A stretch of 64,000 nucleotides of DNA from JALQUO01 sp964529685 (GCA_964529685.1 CAZGZC010000002.1:1-64000), one strand, 5' to 3'. Positions 45,249 through 55,076 are shown, counted from the first letter of the stretch. Translations and numbers: made by a program. Notes: generated by a model from the letters alone, not told the origin.

Positions 45249-45870
45249 TTAATTTATAAATTTCAAAAATTCTGCGTCAAATTTTTTACTTTCTTCAATC
45301 TGCGGTGTATGTTCACTCTTCTCAAAGAGCACTATATTTTTTGTATTTTTCCATAAAAATGGAGGATTAAAAAAATTATATTTCCCTATCATAATCAAGG
45401 TTGGATGAGTAAAATTGTCAATTTATAGTCTTAAAAATATCTCCCCAGATGATCCTGGCAGCTCTATTATTAATCTCAACTCCCTCCCAAAGTTTTATTG
45501 CGTTATAGTGTTAGTTGTACCAAACCATAGGAGCAAACCTTAGCATTCTATCGATAAATTGATTATCTGAGAAACATGCTGGTGGTAAATTCAGATTATG
45601 TATGAGAGCATCTTTTCTATTTTGAGTAGCAAAATTCCTAAAATATTACATCTGCAGTATTAAAATCAGTATATGGACAACTCCTAATCAAAACAATTAA
45701 CTCTATCAGGAAATTTTTTTTGCATATTTAGAAGCCATGTAAGCATCAATTGAATGAACAACAATTACTACTTTTGTTAGAAAAAGACTATTTTGTAACG
45801 CATTTATTTTACTTAAAATCAATTACTAAATTGCAATCATTACCATTATCTTTTCTAAAACTAATATTTT
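45249..45870 (-). pseudogene. Decayed alpha/beta hydrolase (proline iminopeptidase-like)
   Basis: The minus strand still reads, in pieces and several frames, KVVIVVHSIDAYMASKYAKKFPDRVN (the nucleophile-elbow block, Ser kept but the GHSxGG pattern damaged; quoted segment about 45700-45780) and near the end HPTLIMIGKYNFFNPPF then VLFEKSEHTPQIEESKKF, the acid and His blocks of the family. Many stops and shifts lie between. Stop codon at 45249. Beyond it the region to 46200 holds no clear gene. Confidence 0.65.
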
Positions 45871-46200
45871 CTCTTGCAAAAACTCTGAAAATGTCTGTCT
45901 ACAGTACTTTTATATCCTATAACTAGTATTGATCTTTTCATAAAATATCTATCAAATAGCAAATATTTTATAACTAATACAGACAGATAATTAAACAATG
46001 AAATTAAGAAATACTTGCATATAAGATTTAGAATTTTTAGCACATATAAACAAAATAGTGTATCAAGTACCAAATTGCAACTTCATAACCCTCAATTATA
46101 AGTAGATAATGTCTACCAGAAGAGGTATCATAATTTAGGTATCGACATTATAAAAAATTTCACACATAGTGTTATATTGTATATAAAAAATATACATTAA

Positions 46201-47088
46201 ATGACATTAGAACTGCAAAAACCAAACTGGCTAAAAACCAAAGCGCCAACAGGAATACAATTGGATAAAACAAGCCAAATAGTTAGAAAAAACGGCTTAA
46301 ATACAGTCTGTGAGGAAGCTGCTTGTCCAAACAGAGGTGAATGTTGGAGCAAACAACACGCTGCCTTCATGATACTCGGTAGCATTTGTACGCGCGCATG
46401 CAAATTTTGTAATGTTAAGACTGGGAAGCCTGATCAACTTGATCCACATGAGCCTGAGAAATTAGCACAAACAGTGATTGAAATGAATCTAAAACACGTT
46501 GTAATTACATCAGTCGATAGAGACGATTTGAATGATGGTGGAGCATCACATTTTGCAAACTGTATTAATGCAATTAGAAGCAGTAGTCCTCAAACTACGA
46601 TTGAAGTTTTAACACCTGATTTTCTACGTAAAAACGAGTCATACAAATTAGTAGTTGATGCAAAACCGGACGTCTTTAATCATAATATCGAGACAGTACC
46701 ATCTTTGTACTCATATATCAGACCTGGTGCACGATATTTTAATTCATTAGATCTACTTAGTAAAGTTAAACAGCTTGATGACTCGATTTTTACCAAATCT
46801 GGCATAATGGTTGGACTAGGCGAAACAGAAACAGAAGTGCTCCAAGTAATGGATGATTTAAGATCTGCAAAAATTGATTTTATAACAATTGGACAGTATT
46901 TACGACCAACACCAGCTCACGCAAATGTAAAAAAATACGTTACACCGGAAGAATTTCAGTATTATTATCAAGCAGCAGTTGCAAAAGGCTTTCTTATGGT
47001 TGCATCTTCTCCTCTGACTCGCTCATCATACCATGCAGATGAAGATTTTAAGAAGTTAGTAACTGCAAGAAAAAGCAAAACAAATTAA
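46201..47088 (+). CDS. lipA: Lipoyl synthase
   Basis: A 295-aa radical-SAM enzyme that inserts two sulfurs into octanoyl groups on the lipoyl domains of E2 proteins such as PdhC. The auxiliary-cluster block CEEAACPNRGECW and the radical-SAM CTRACKFCNV are intact, as is the C-terminal SSPLTRSSYHAD region. Confidence 0.96.
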   Translation: MTLELQKPNWLKTKAPTGIQLDKTSQIVRKNGLNTVCEEAACPNRGECWSKQHAAFMILGSICTRACKFCNVKTGKPDQLDPHEPEKLAQTVIEMNLKHVVITSVDRDDLNDGGASHFANCINAIRSSSPQTTIEVLTPDFLRKNESYKLVVDAKPDVFNHNIETVPSLYSYIRPGARYFNSLDLLSKVKQLDDSIFTKSGIMVGLGETETEVLQVMDDLRSAKIDFITIGQYLRPTPAHANVKKYVTPEEFQYYYQAAVAKGFLMVASSPLTRSSYHADEDFKKLVTARKSKTN

Positions 47089-47290
47089 ATAAAATGAAAA
47101 AAGATCTTGCATGTTAACATAACAAGTGTTATAAGTACAAGTTGAGAGGCTTGTTCTACACTAATAGCCTTATGTCCTAAACCAATGCTTGTAAAAATAA
47201 AAGTCGTCCCTATCTGTGGATTTGTCTCAGATATATGGCTTATACTATACATAAAAGGTTTGCGGCAAAGCCTCAAGTAGTGAAAATCAG
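47085..47290 (-). pseudogene. Possible remnant of a cation/proton antiporter subunit MnhG/PhaG-like gene
   Basis: The minus strand reads RLCRKPFMYSISHISE then TNPQIGTTFIFTSIGLG and a second hydrophobic stretch (QLVLITLVMLTCKIFF). The order R-L-P-[DF]-x-Y-x-x-x-H followed by a helix resembles the MnhG core, whose N-terminal helix would be missing. It overlaps the lipA stop. The resemblance is short and could be accidental; it might also be a small membrane protein of its own. Confidence 0.3.
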
Positions 47291-47347
47291 TCTCTCAACT
47301 ACTTCCAAGCCGTTAAAAATCATGTTATATTACTAAATAAAAAAGAT

Positions 47348-47668
47348 ATGACAAAAGTTTTACAGATCACAGATGACCAATTCAAAGTTGAAGTACTAGA
47401 TTTCGATGGACTGGCTTTAGTCGATTTCTGGGCGCCATGGTGTGGACCATGCAAACAAATTGGACCAGTGTTAGATGAGTTATCTCTAGAAAAAACCGAG
47501 GTAAAAATAGTCAAAATTAATGTAGATGAAAATCCGGAAGTTGCATCAGAGTTCGGTGTTAGAAGCATTCCAACACTAATTCTCTTCAAAAACGGTAAAA
47601 AGGTTGATACAAAACTAGGTGCACTAAGCAAGAGCGCCCTAACAACATGGCTTAATGAGAATAAATAG
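47348..47668 (+). CDS. trxA: Thioredoxin
   Basis: 106 residues with the exact WCGPC active site (Cys32 and Cys35) and the cis-Pro in SIPTLILF. Reduces protein disulfides and supplies electrons to ribonucleotide reductase and others. 260 bases after lipA, the intervening DNA holding only an apparent antiporter remnant. Confidence 0.97.
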   Translation: MTKVLQITDDQFKVEVLDFDGLALVDFWAPWCGPCKQIGPVLDELSLEKTEVKIVKINVDENPEVASEFGVRSIPTLILFKNGKKVDTKLGALSKSALTTWLNENK

Positions 47669-47699
47669 ATTTAAATAAAGGTCTGATATATTCTCTTGA

Positions 47700-48365
47700 A
47701 TCTATTAACTAGCAAGGATTAGCTATATACAAGCAAGCAGTTTGAATATTTACATCACTCCATCTAAATCTGAGAGGTTCATCTATGCTTCTTTTTTTCA
47801 CGTAATCTATAATTCTCATCCTACAGCAAATCCATAAGCTTTTTGTGCTTCTTCCACACTAGATTAAATGTTTTTGATTAAAATCGACTTCTCTTATATA
47901 GAGATTCAAAAATTTCTTTTTCATTCGCTTTAAATTGCCTGACAACTTTTTTATTCTTTATCCAACTTAAAATTGAAACTTTATGATATGAAAGCCTAAA
48001 GTCTATAGGAGCACAGTGAAGCTTTGCATTCTTTTTCTTAAGATCATTGATCCCTATTACCTATCAATATAACTTACTGCATGAGCCTTCATAATTTAAA
48101 GTACTTTTTTCAACTTTAAATAATTATGCAGCCAATCTTATTCTTATCCACCTCTCCCCTATCAAAACCCCATCGTCCTAAAAGTTGTCTAAGTGAGCAA
48201 ATCTTATCATCTTTTTCATCAACTGCTTTTGAGAAAATTTTAATAACTTTATTGTTAATGTTCATCCCCACCTCAGCGAAATAACCCATAGCCATGATAA
48301 AACTGCATCCTATAGCTTCTCTAAAACCCTCATTGTGTATAATTGGTGAGTATTATGTAAATCCA
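47700..48365 (-). pseudogene. Decayed gene, function not recognised
   Basis: Minus-strand reading is protein-like over most of the 750-base gap between trxA and yebC but broken: MGYFAEVGMNINNKVIKIF then KICSLRQLLGRWGFDRG up to a stop at 48116, and, in another frame, KKNAKLHCAPIDFRLSYHKV and NEKEIFESLYKRSRF further down. I cannot name the family. Confidence 0.45.
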
Positions 48366-48417
48366 TAAGTATTTCTAAGAAAAAATTATCGTGTATAATA
48401 AAGAAAAACTCATTTAA

Positions 48418-49158
48418 ATGGCGGGACACTCCAAATTCAAAAAAATAAAATATAAGAAAGGTGCAAAAGATGCTAAGCGTTCTAACATTTTTACAAAGCT
48501 CATTCGTGAAATAATCGTTGCTGCAAAAGTAGGTGATAGCAATCCAGAGTTTAACTATCGTCTGCGAACAGCTATCCTGGCTGCTAGAGAGGAAAATATG
48601 CCGAAAGATAAAATTGATGGAGCAATAAAGAAAGCTACTAGTAATGATCTAGATGCTCAATATGAAGAGGTACGTTATGAAGGGTATGGTCCAGCAGGAA
48701 CAGCATTAATCGTAGAAGGTCTAACTAACAATAGAAATAGAATTGCATCAGAAATAAGAACTATTTTTGGTAAAAATGGCGGCCACCTAGCTGAGAGTGG
48801 AGGTGTCAGCTATATGTTTAAAAAGGTTGGATATATCATTTACCTGAAAGATAAAATTAAATCACAAGATGATCTTCTGAACTCAGTTCTAGAATCTTGC
48901 GCAGATGACTGTATAGATCATGATGATTGCTATGAAATAATATCTACACAAGAAAATTTTCATATAGCTAAGGACTACCTTGAAAAGATATTTGGAGAAG
49001 CTGCAGAAGCGAAGATCGAGTTGAGAACAGACAATATGATACAACTTACAGGAGAAGATTCAGCTAAGGCTCTAAAACTATTAGATGCATTATATGAAAA
49101 CGATGATGTACAGTCAGTCTCATGTAACTTTGAAGTTGAAGGGGATGATGAAGATTAG
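48418..49158 (+). CDS. yebC: YebC/PmpR family transcription or translation regulator
   Basis: 246 residues, normal length. MAGHSKFKKIKYKKGAKDAK and the block RYEGYGPAGTALIVEGLTNN are diagnostic. Homologues act as DNA-binding regulators and, in recent work, as factors relieving ribosome stalling (TACO1 in mitochondria). Confidence 0.95.
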   Translation: MAGHSKFKKIKYKKGAKDAKRSNIFTKLIREIIVAAKVGDSNPEFNYRLRTAILAAREENMPKDKIDGAIKKATSNDLDAQYEEVRYEGYGPAGTALIVEGLTNNRNRIASEIRTIFGKNGGHLAESGGVSYMFKKVGYIIYLKDKIKSQDDLLNSVLESCADDCIDHDDCYEIISTQENFHIAKDYLEKIFGEAAEAKIELRTDNMIQLTGEDSAKALKLLDALYENDDVQSVSCNFEVEGDDED

Positions 49159-49255
49159 TTTAATGTAAGGTATTTCAAAAGATTAAGTTACAATATAGGT
49201 AAAAAACCGAGGAGTGACAAAGATTATAAGTTAACAAATGATAATTTGAGACACA

Positions 49256-49951
49256 ATGATGGATAGATTCACCAATAGTGATCACTTGCCGCAAGTTTTC
49301 AATATTTCTCCTGAGCTGTCAATTATGACTTGGAATATTTTGAAGAGATGTACTTTTTACGAACAGCCTAGGAAATTTTATAATAATGGCTTTGGAATAG
49401 TTGAAAGTGAATATGACTATCATTTGAGATTGAAGAAGCTTACAAAGGATCTCTATAATACGATCATTAATGATACAACTATAAAGTGTATAGCTCTACA
49501 GGAGGTTCCGACTGAGTTAGACTTAGCAGTATTTCAAAATCATCTAAAAGACTTATTACCAACATTTAAATTACTGACCTATAAAACTCAGGGATTTCTA
49601 TTTGATAAAGATACAGTAGTAGTGGAAGATAAGACAGGTAAACTACTAGGTAAGATTGGTAAAAATTTACATAAAATTCAATCAATTAGAGCCCAAATAG
49701 ATAATAGAGAAATAAATTTCATCAATGTACATCTCTGTTGGTTTAAAAGTTTTAATAGTAGATTAGATGTTATAAATAAGATTTTGGCACAAATAAAAAA
49801 TAGGACAATTATCCTTGGCGACTTTAATTTTAATATATTAGATCTAGAAATAGAAGGAGTTACAAATTCTGCAACACCTAACACAACTTTAGTTTATATG
49901 GAAGATGGGGTACAAAATCTTGAAACCTGTGATGGATTTATAATAGTATGA
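49256..49951 (+). CDS. Endonuclease/exonuclease/phosphatase-family protein
   Basis: 231 residues with the EEP metal and phosphate pattern: MTWNIL at about residue 23, LQEVPTEL near 83, VHLCW near 158 and ILGDFNFN near 183. The usual final S-D-H motif is absent; the chain ends DGFIIV. It may be a shortened nuclease or a lipid/nucleotide phosphatase. The stop overlaps the Smr-domain gene (ATGA). Confidence 0.72.
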   Translation: MMDRFTNSDHLPQVFNISPELSIMTWNILKRCTFYEQPRKFYNNGFGIVESEYDYHLRLKKLTKDLYNTIINDTTIKCIALQEVPTELDLAVFQNHLKDLLPTFKLLTYKTQGFLFDKDTVVVEDKTGKLLGKIGKNLHKIQSIRAQIDNREINFINVHLCWFKSFNSRLDVINKILAQIKNRTIILGDFNFNILDLEIEGVTNSATPNTTLVYMEDGVQNLETCDGFIIV

Positions 49952-50448
49952 CATATGATTGGGATGAGTTTAAAAGATCAATATTAATTGATAAGTCATT
50001 AGAGAAGAGCAAAAGAGTAAGAAGATTTATCAAGGATAGAAATTTCTTTCCTAAAAAAATTCAAACACAAGAGAAAATCATACCAATTCAACAACTAGTA
50101 AGAGATATATTTATAGATGATAGCAGATCAGTAAATAGAGGAATTTTAGATAGACTTAGACGTGGTTCATATCCAATAGATATATCAGTTGACCTACATG
50201 GATACACAATAGAAGAGGCATATAAAGTCTTCTATCAGGCTTTTCTTTGTGGAATAAAAAACAACTTAAGATTAATTTTAGTCATTACTGGTAAAGGAGA
50301 TAGCAGTGGTTACTCAATTAGAAGTCAACTACTTAAGTGGGTTAATATACCTGAGGTTAGCAGTTATATAATCTATATATCAGAGGCACATAATAAACAT
50401 GGAGGGGACGGAGCTTTTTACCTATTTTTGAGAACTAGAAGGTTCTAA
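49948..50448 (+). CDS. Smr domain protein
   Basis: 166 residues. The C-terminal half is a Smr (MutS-related) nuclease domain: VDLHGYTIEEAYKVF, LILVITGKGD and HGGDGAFYLFLRTRRF, where the DLHG and TGKG loops are hallmarks. The N-terminal part is basic. Related stand-alone proteins (SmrA/SmrB) cut RNA or branched DNA. Co-transcribed with the EEP gene. Confidence 0.9.
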   Translation: MTYDWDEFKRSILIDKSLEKSKRVRRFIKDRNFFPKKIQTQEKIIPIQQLVRDIFIDDSRSVNRGILDRLRRGSYPIDISVDLHGYTIEEAYKVFYQAFLCGIKNNLRLILVITGKGDSSGYSIRSQLLKWVNIPEVSSYIIYISEAHNKHGGDGAFYLFLRTRRF

Positions 50449-50464
50449 TAGAGAATTAGCGGTT

Positions 50465-50530
50465 CACTCTCTAGCATCTCTAAAGACTCCTGCTTCCTTG
50501 ATATTATCAACTCTATTAGTTAAAATATGG
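50465..50530 (-). repeat. Partial duplicate of the 3' end of xthA
   Basis: 50465-50530 matches 50602-50667 (inside the last part of xthA) over 66 bases with about six differences, including AAAGACTCCTGCTTCCTT and TATCAACTCTATTAGTTAAA. The copy lies just downstream of the xthA stop on the same strand, 137 bases away. It encodes nothing on its own. Confidence 0.85.
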
Positions 50531-50552
50531 TTTAAAAAAGAAAAAGTTCTAT

Positions 50553-51323
50553 TTATAAGCTAATCTTACAGAAGACTGGCGCATGGTCAGATGGTCTAGT
50601 CCACTCTCTGGTATCTCTAAAGACTCCTGCTTCCTTTACATTATCAACTCTATTAGTTAAAATATAGTCAATTCTCCATCCTCTATCTCTTCTAAATGAA
50701 AATCTATCTCTATAGTCCCACCAAGTGAAAACCTTCTTATCTGGATAAAGATGTCTCAATGAATCTTTAAAATTACCATCTAAAATTGTGTGAATTTTAA
50801 TTCTCTCATTAGTATGAAAACCTAGATGATTACTAAACTTCACTGGATCGTAAAGATCCATTGCTTCCTGTGCAACATTAAAATCCCCGCCAATAATAAA
50901 ATATTCATCGATTGATTTAAGATATTGCTGCAGATCATCTATATAATCAAGTTTTTTAGGAAATTTCTGAGATAGAACAGCCTGTCCATTAGGAACATAT
51001 ATAGATGCAACTCTGCAACATTTTCCTTCAACCATAACTAGAGCTTCTATATAGCGAGCATCAGATTCGAAACCAGCAAAGCCTCTCACAGAAATATCAT
51101 CCATTCTATATCGACTTAGTATTGCAACGCCATTATAAGATTTTTGACCACTAGTCGCTATATTATAGCCAAGATCTTCTAAAATCCCTCTAGGAAATTT
51201 ATAATCTTCACATTTAGTCTCTTGGAGTAGAAATATATCTGGCTCTTGTTCATTTATCAGCTGTATAATATTCTCTAACCTAGCATTGACAGAGTTGACA
51301 TTCCAACTAAAGATTTTTAGCAC
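50553..51323 (-). CDS. xthA: Exodeoxyribonuclease III
   Basis: 256 residues, normal length. Metal and catalytic motifs in order: SWNVNSVNARL, LQETKCEDYKFP, YVPNGQ, GGDFNVAQEAMDLYDP, WRIDYILTNR and PSDHAPVFC. AP endonuclease and 3' exonuclease in base-excision repair. Confidence 0.96.
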   Translation of the reverse strand: MLKIFSWNVNSVNARLENIIQLINEQEPDIFLLQETKCEDYKFPRGILEDLGYNIATSGQKSYNGVAILSRYRMDDISVRGFAGFESDARYIEALVMVEGKCCRVASIYVPNGQAVLSQKFPKKLDYIDDLQQYLKSIDEYFIIGGDFNVAQEAMDLYDPVKFSNHLGFHTNERIKIHTILDGNFKDSLRHLYPDKKVFTWWDYRDRFSFRRDRGWRIDYILTNRVDNVKEAGVFRDTREWTRPSDHAPVFCKISL

Positions 51324-51633
51324 TTTTAGTTTAAACTTATAAAATTATTTGTTAGATAGCAACTATAAACCTCTTCCTGCAGATTTATCTCTTCCTGTAG
51401 ATTTATTTGGCTTTGCAAATTTATTCAGCCTGAAATTGATTATGTGATACAAGTTAATCTAATATCTTTGCTCATCCTTCTCAATAAGACCTTCCTATAT
51501 TTCTGTTTTGTTGATTTGTCTCATTATGTTTGATATATACATGCTGTGTTAAAAAATATTAACAGCATTGTGTAGGGAGTATGATAATAATCATTTGCAA
51601 TCTCATAAAATTTAGTATAAGTTGAGGAGAGTT
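51324..51633. other. Intergenic region upstream of tRNA-Phe
   Basis: About 310 bases between xthA and tRNA-Phe. I see no reading frame or RNA. It should contain the promoters of both neighbouring units, but no strong box pair stands out. Confidence 0.4.
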
Positions 51634-51706
51634 GCCTAGATAGCTCAGTAGGTAGAGCAAAGGACTGAAAATCCTTGTGTCGGCGGTTCGATTCCGCCTC
51701 TAGGCA
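51634..51706 (+). tRNA. tRNA-Phe (GAA anticodon)
   Basis: 73 nt. Acceptor GCCTAGA pairs exactly with TCTAGGC; D arm TAGCTCAGTAGGTAGAGCA; anticodon stem AAGGA/TCCTT with loop CTGAAAA, anticodon GAA at 51667-51669; T arm GGCGGTTCGATTCCGCC. Discriminator A, then CCG rather than CCA, so the tail must be added by enzyme. Confidence 0.97.
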
Positions 51707-51721
51707 CCGCCAATAAAATTC

Positions 51722-52162
51722 CTAAATAAAATCTCTTTTCTTTTTGAAAAAATCAATCATCAGTTGCTCTGATTCAACCTCAGAAAATCCATTATAATGT
51801 TCAGGTATATGATGAAGCAATTTATTATAGTAAAGCTTCCCATTATGATAAATTCCACCTCCTTTTTCATCTAATGCACCTATATAAATCCTTCTAATTC
51901 TAGCAAATGATATAGCTGTAGCGCACATATGACATGGCTCAAGAGTGACGTAGATATCGCAATCAGTTAAATATCCATTACCCAGCACTTTACATGCATG
52001 ATCAATAGCAAGCTTCTCAGCATGGTTAGTCTGATTCAGACTACTCTTCATTAGGTTATGTGTCTTAGAAACTACTATCCCATTTCTAGCAATCACAGCT
52101 CCAACTGGTACTTCATTTTTTTTCAGCGCTTTTTTTGCTTCAATTAAAGCTAATTTGAACAT
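51722..52162 (-). CDS. tadA: tRNA-specific adenosine deaminase
   Basis: 146 residues with the zinc deaminase motifs HAE (His47, Glu49) and PCHMC (Cys77, Cys80). Converts A34 to inosine in tRNA-Arg. Length and VPVGAVI start fit TadA better than a free cytidine or guanine deaminase. Confidence 0.93.
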   Translation of the reverse strand: MFKLALIEAKKALKKNEVPVGAVIARNGIVVSKTHNLMKSSLNQTNHAEKLAIDHACKVLGNGYLTDCDIYVTLEPCHMCATAISFARIRRIYIGALDEKGGGIYHNGKLYYNKLLHHIPEHYNGFSEVESEQLMIDFFKKKRDFI

Positions 52163-52226
52163 ATGATGAATTTTATGTTATCTATTATTGAACACAAATA
52201 TATTACATAATTACATAAAATCTTAT

Positions 52227-53300
52227 ATGAGACGCAATATAGCTGTTGTTCTCTTTAATCTCGGAGGACCAGAATCACTTTCTTCAGTTCGTAGTTTTCT
52301 ATTTAATTTGTTCAATGATAAACATATAATACCTCTACCGCAACCACTCAGATTCGTTGTAGCAAGCATGATATCAATCTTTCGGAACAAAAAATCGCAA
52401 GGCATATATGCTCAAATAGGAGGTAAATCAACAATTCTCGCAGAAACACAGAAGCAAGTATCGGCTCTCGAGAGTTACTTAAACACTCATTGTTCAGTAA
52501 ATAAAACTATTACATATGATGTAATGCCAATGATGAGGTATTCACATCCAAACTCTAAAGACGTGATTAAGGATATAAAAAATAATCATTATACAGATAT
52601 TGTTCTTTTGCCGCTATATCCACAATATTCAACAACCACAACATTGTCTACTTTAAGAGATTGGTTCAAAAGAACTGAACCAAAAAATACAAGTCTTGTC
52701 TGTTGTTACCCACAGAATGAAGGTTTTATAGAAGCATATGCAGACTTGCTACAAATAACTCTTGCTAAGATAATAGATAAGAAGAAGACAATAAGAATTT
52801 TATTTTCAGCACATAGTATACCTCAATATCTTGTAGATAATGGAGATCCATACCAATCACATGTAAATTATTCTGTCAGAGCAATTGTAAAAAAACTAGA
52901 TTTAGATAATGCTGAAAATATGAAATATTCCATATGTTATCAAAGTAAAGTGGGGAGAATGAAATGGCTTGAACCAGATATAAAATCTGAGATACTGGCT
53001 GCAGGTAAGAGAGGGGAAATAATAATTGTTTTACCAATCAGCTTCACATCTGAACATTCTGAAACCCTTGTTGAGCTGGATATAGAATATGCAAATCTTG
53101 CTAAAGAACATAGCATAGAGTATCATAGAGTTCCTACAGTTAGTGCTCATCCAATTTTTATACAGACACTAGCTTCTTTGACTATAAACGCTCTTGGAAA
53201 GGGTTTAAAAGAACATTGTCAATTAGGTAAATATAAAAATGCAGATAATGAAATTGTTTGTCTTTCTGAGATGTGCTGCAAACAAGTAGTTATTTATTGA
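52227..53300 (+). CDS. hemH: Ferrochelatase
   Basis: Inserts iron into protoporphyrin IX, the last step of haem synthesis, needed by the bd oxidase here. 357 residues. AVVLFNLGGPESLSSVRSFL at the start, ILFSAHSIPQYL with the catalytic His, and ILPISFTSEHSETLVELDIE are typical. I chose ATG 52227; an upstream in-frame ATG at 52188 adds an atypical 13-residue tail. Confidence 0.96.
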   Translation: MRRNIAVVLFNLGGPESLSSVRSFLFNLFNDKHIIPLPQPLRFVVASMISIFRNKKSQGIYAQIGGKSTILAETQKQVSALESYLNTHCSVNKTITYDVMPMMRYSHPNSKDVIKDIKNNHYTDIVLLPLYPQYSTTTTLSTLRDWFKRTEPKNTSLVCCYPQNEGFIEAYADLLQITLAKIIDKKKTIRILFSAHSIPQYLVDNGDPYQSHVNYSVRAIVKKLDLDNAENMKYSICYQSKVGRMKWLEPDIKSEILAAGKRGEIIIVLPISFTSEHSETLVELDIEYANLAKEHSIEYHRVPTVSAHPIFIQTLASLTINALGKGLKEHCQLGKYKNADNEIVCLSEMCCKQVVIY

Positions 53301-53307
53301 AAGATAT

Positions 53308-54048
53308 CTAGTGCATATTAATTGCATCATTTAGATATACACAAGTCAAAATTGTAAAGATATAGGCTTGAAGTAGTGCAACAAAAATCTCAAATCCAGT
53401 TAAAATTATCAGTATAGCAAATGGGAAAATACCTATGATACCTGATGCAGTCACAAATACTGCAAATACCTTTAAAATTATATGCCCTGCTGTCATATTT
53501 GCTGCAAGACGGAGTGCTAAACTAAATGGCCTTGATAGATAAGTAAATAGCTCAATTACAATCATAAGTGGTGCAAGAAAAGCCGGTGTTCCCTTAGGCA
53601 AAAATAGTGCAAAGTAATGGAGACCATGCCTTGCAAAGCCGATAATGTTAGTAAAGATAAATAGAACCAAAGCTATGGCGAAAGTTACAACTATATGGCT
53701 AGTAACTGTTAAGCTTCCTGGTATCATGCCGAAGGCATTACACAGCATTATAAAGACGAATAGTGAGAAGATCTCTGGTATATACTTTAAACCTTTATCT
53801 CCGCAAGTTCCTGAGATCGTCTTAGCAATCATTTCATATAAAAGTTCACTTGCTGCTTGTATCCTGTTTATCCGTACTACTCCATCAACTCCCTCGTATT
53901 TCCGTCTATACAATAACCCAAGAATAACTAGAGATAGCATTGATAGTACCATAAATAGTGCAGAATTTGTGAAAGTTAAATCTAACCCTAACAAATTAAA
54001 TTGAATGATAGGCTTTATTGTAAATTGCTTTAGTGGCTCAAGTTGCAT
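53308..54048 (-). CDS. atpB: F-type ATP synthase subunit a
   Basis: 246 residues, multi-helix. The essential Arg in SLALRLAANMTAGHI and the last helices (LLQAYIFTILTCVYLNDA) are intact. Forms the proton path with the c-ring. Converges with hemH, with only 7 bases between. No other F0 gene is adjacent here, consistent with the split F0 operon of many alphaproteobacteria, although the next gene upstream is divergent. Confidence 0.96.
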   Translation of the reverse strand: MQLEPLKQFTIKPIIQFNLLGLDLTFTNSALFMVLSMLSLVILGLLYRRKYEGVDGVVRINRIQAASELLYEMIAKTISGTCGDKGLKYIPEIFSLFVFIMLCNAFGMIPGSLTVTSHIVVTFAIALVLFIFTNIIGFARHGLHYFALFLPKGTPAFLAPLMIVIELFTYLSRPFSLALRLAANMTAGHIILKVFAVFVTASGIIGIFPFAILIILTGFEIFVALLQAYIFTILTCVYLNDAINMH

Positions 54049-54113
54049 ATTATTTTATCAATTTTTTATTGGAAAGTATACAACAATTTTCCGAAATTTG
54101 GTATAATTAAAAG

Positions 54114-55076
54114 ATGTCAGATAAAAAACTCAATAAAAATATGTATCTAAAAGATATTGTCGAGATGGTCATTTCCAAGGAAATAGCTGGATTAGAAGAT
54201 CTCAGAAATCATTTTGATCTTTTACCTTTTAGTGATTTGGTTGAGAGAATTGCTTTTACTACTGGTAAAGTTATAATAACAGGCATAGGAAAAAGTGGTA
54301 TAATTGCTAGAAAAATCGTAGCTTCTCTTTGTTCAATTGGCATTAGTTCTGTTTTTTTGAGTCACGGAGACGCAGCGCATGGAGATATGGGTGTTATAGC
54401 TCAAAATGACGTCGTTGTAATGCTTTCTAACTCTGGTGCAGGCCGTGAGTTAAAGAAGATTATTTGCTACTGTAACGCGATAAAAGTCTGTATTGTAGGC
54501 ATTTCGCGAGATAGTGAATCATATCTTATGAGACATTCTGATATTAGTATTATTCTGCCAAACACATCAGAAGTATCTGATTTAGCTATTCCTACAACCT
54601 CAAGCACTATTATGCTTGTTTTCGGAGATGTGTTGACAATCGCTTTAAAGGAGAAAATCCAACTTAAAAGTGAGAAATATGCTCTATATCATCCAGGAGG
54701 TAAGATCGGTTTGATGTATATGAAGATTAAAAATCTTATGATCAAAGGATCTGATTTGCCTATTGTAAGTGGTAAAACTGCACTTATAGATGTCATGATC
54801 ACTATTGGATTGAAGAAACTTGGTTTTGCTATAGTGGTTAACGATGATAGCACTATACTAGGAATCGCGACTGCTGAGGCAGCTAAAAATCTCGGCAAAA
54901 CTCAAGGTATCGCCTCTGATTTAATAAACAATTCTTATCAAATTGTCTCAGGAGAAATGAGTGTGGAAGAGGCTCTTATTAATCTAAATCAATATGATCA
55001 ACTTATCGTTGTTAAAGATAGCAAGCCAGAAGGTTTGTTTACAAGCGAAATATTCAAGTCTAAGGTGAAGTTATGA
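54114..55076 (+). CDS. kdsD: Arabinose 5-phosphate isomerase (KdsD/KpsF)
   Basis: 320 residues: SIS sugar-isomerase domain (GIGKSGIIARKIVAS, SHGDAAHGDMG, SNSGAGREL) followed by two CBS repeats. Makes arabinose 5-phosphate for Kdo synthesis, so the cell probably keeps at least part of an LPS inner core. The stop overlaps lptC (ATGA). Confidence 0.95.
   Translation: MSDKKLNKNMYLKDIVEMVISKEIAGLEDLRNHFDLLPFSDLVERIAFTTGKVIITGIGKSGIIARKIVASLCSIGISSVFLSHGDAAHGDMGVIAQNDVVVMLSNSGAGRELKKIICYCNAIKVCIVGISRDSESYLMRHSDISIILPNTSEVSDLAIPTTSSTIMLVFGDVLTIALKEKIQLKSEKYALYHPGGKIGLMYMKIKNLMIKGSDLPIVSGKTALIDVMITIGLKKLGFAIVVNDDSTILGIATAEAAKNLGKTQGIASDLINNSYQIVSGEMSVEEALINLNQYDQLIVVKDSKPEGLFTSEIFKSKVKL

Noticed and set aside
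45861..46073. 70-codon minus-strand hydrophobic frame
   Set aside because: Leucine/isoleucine-rich translation of AT-rich DNA in a decayed region; no support for a start and no family.
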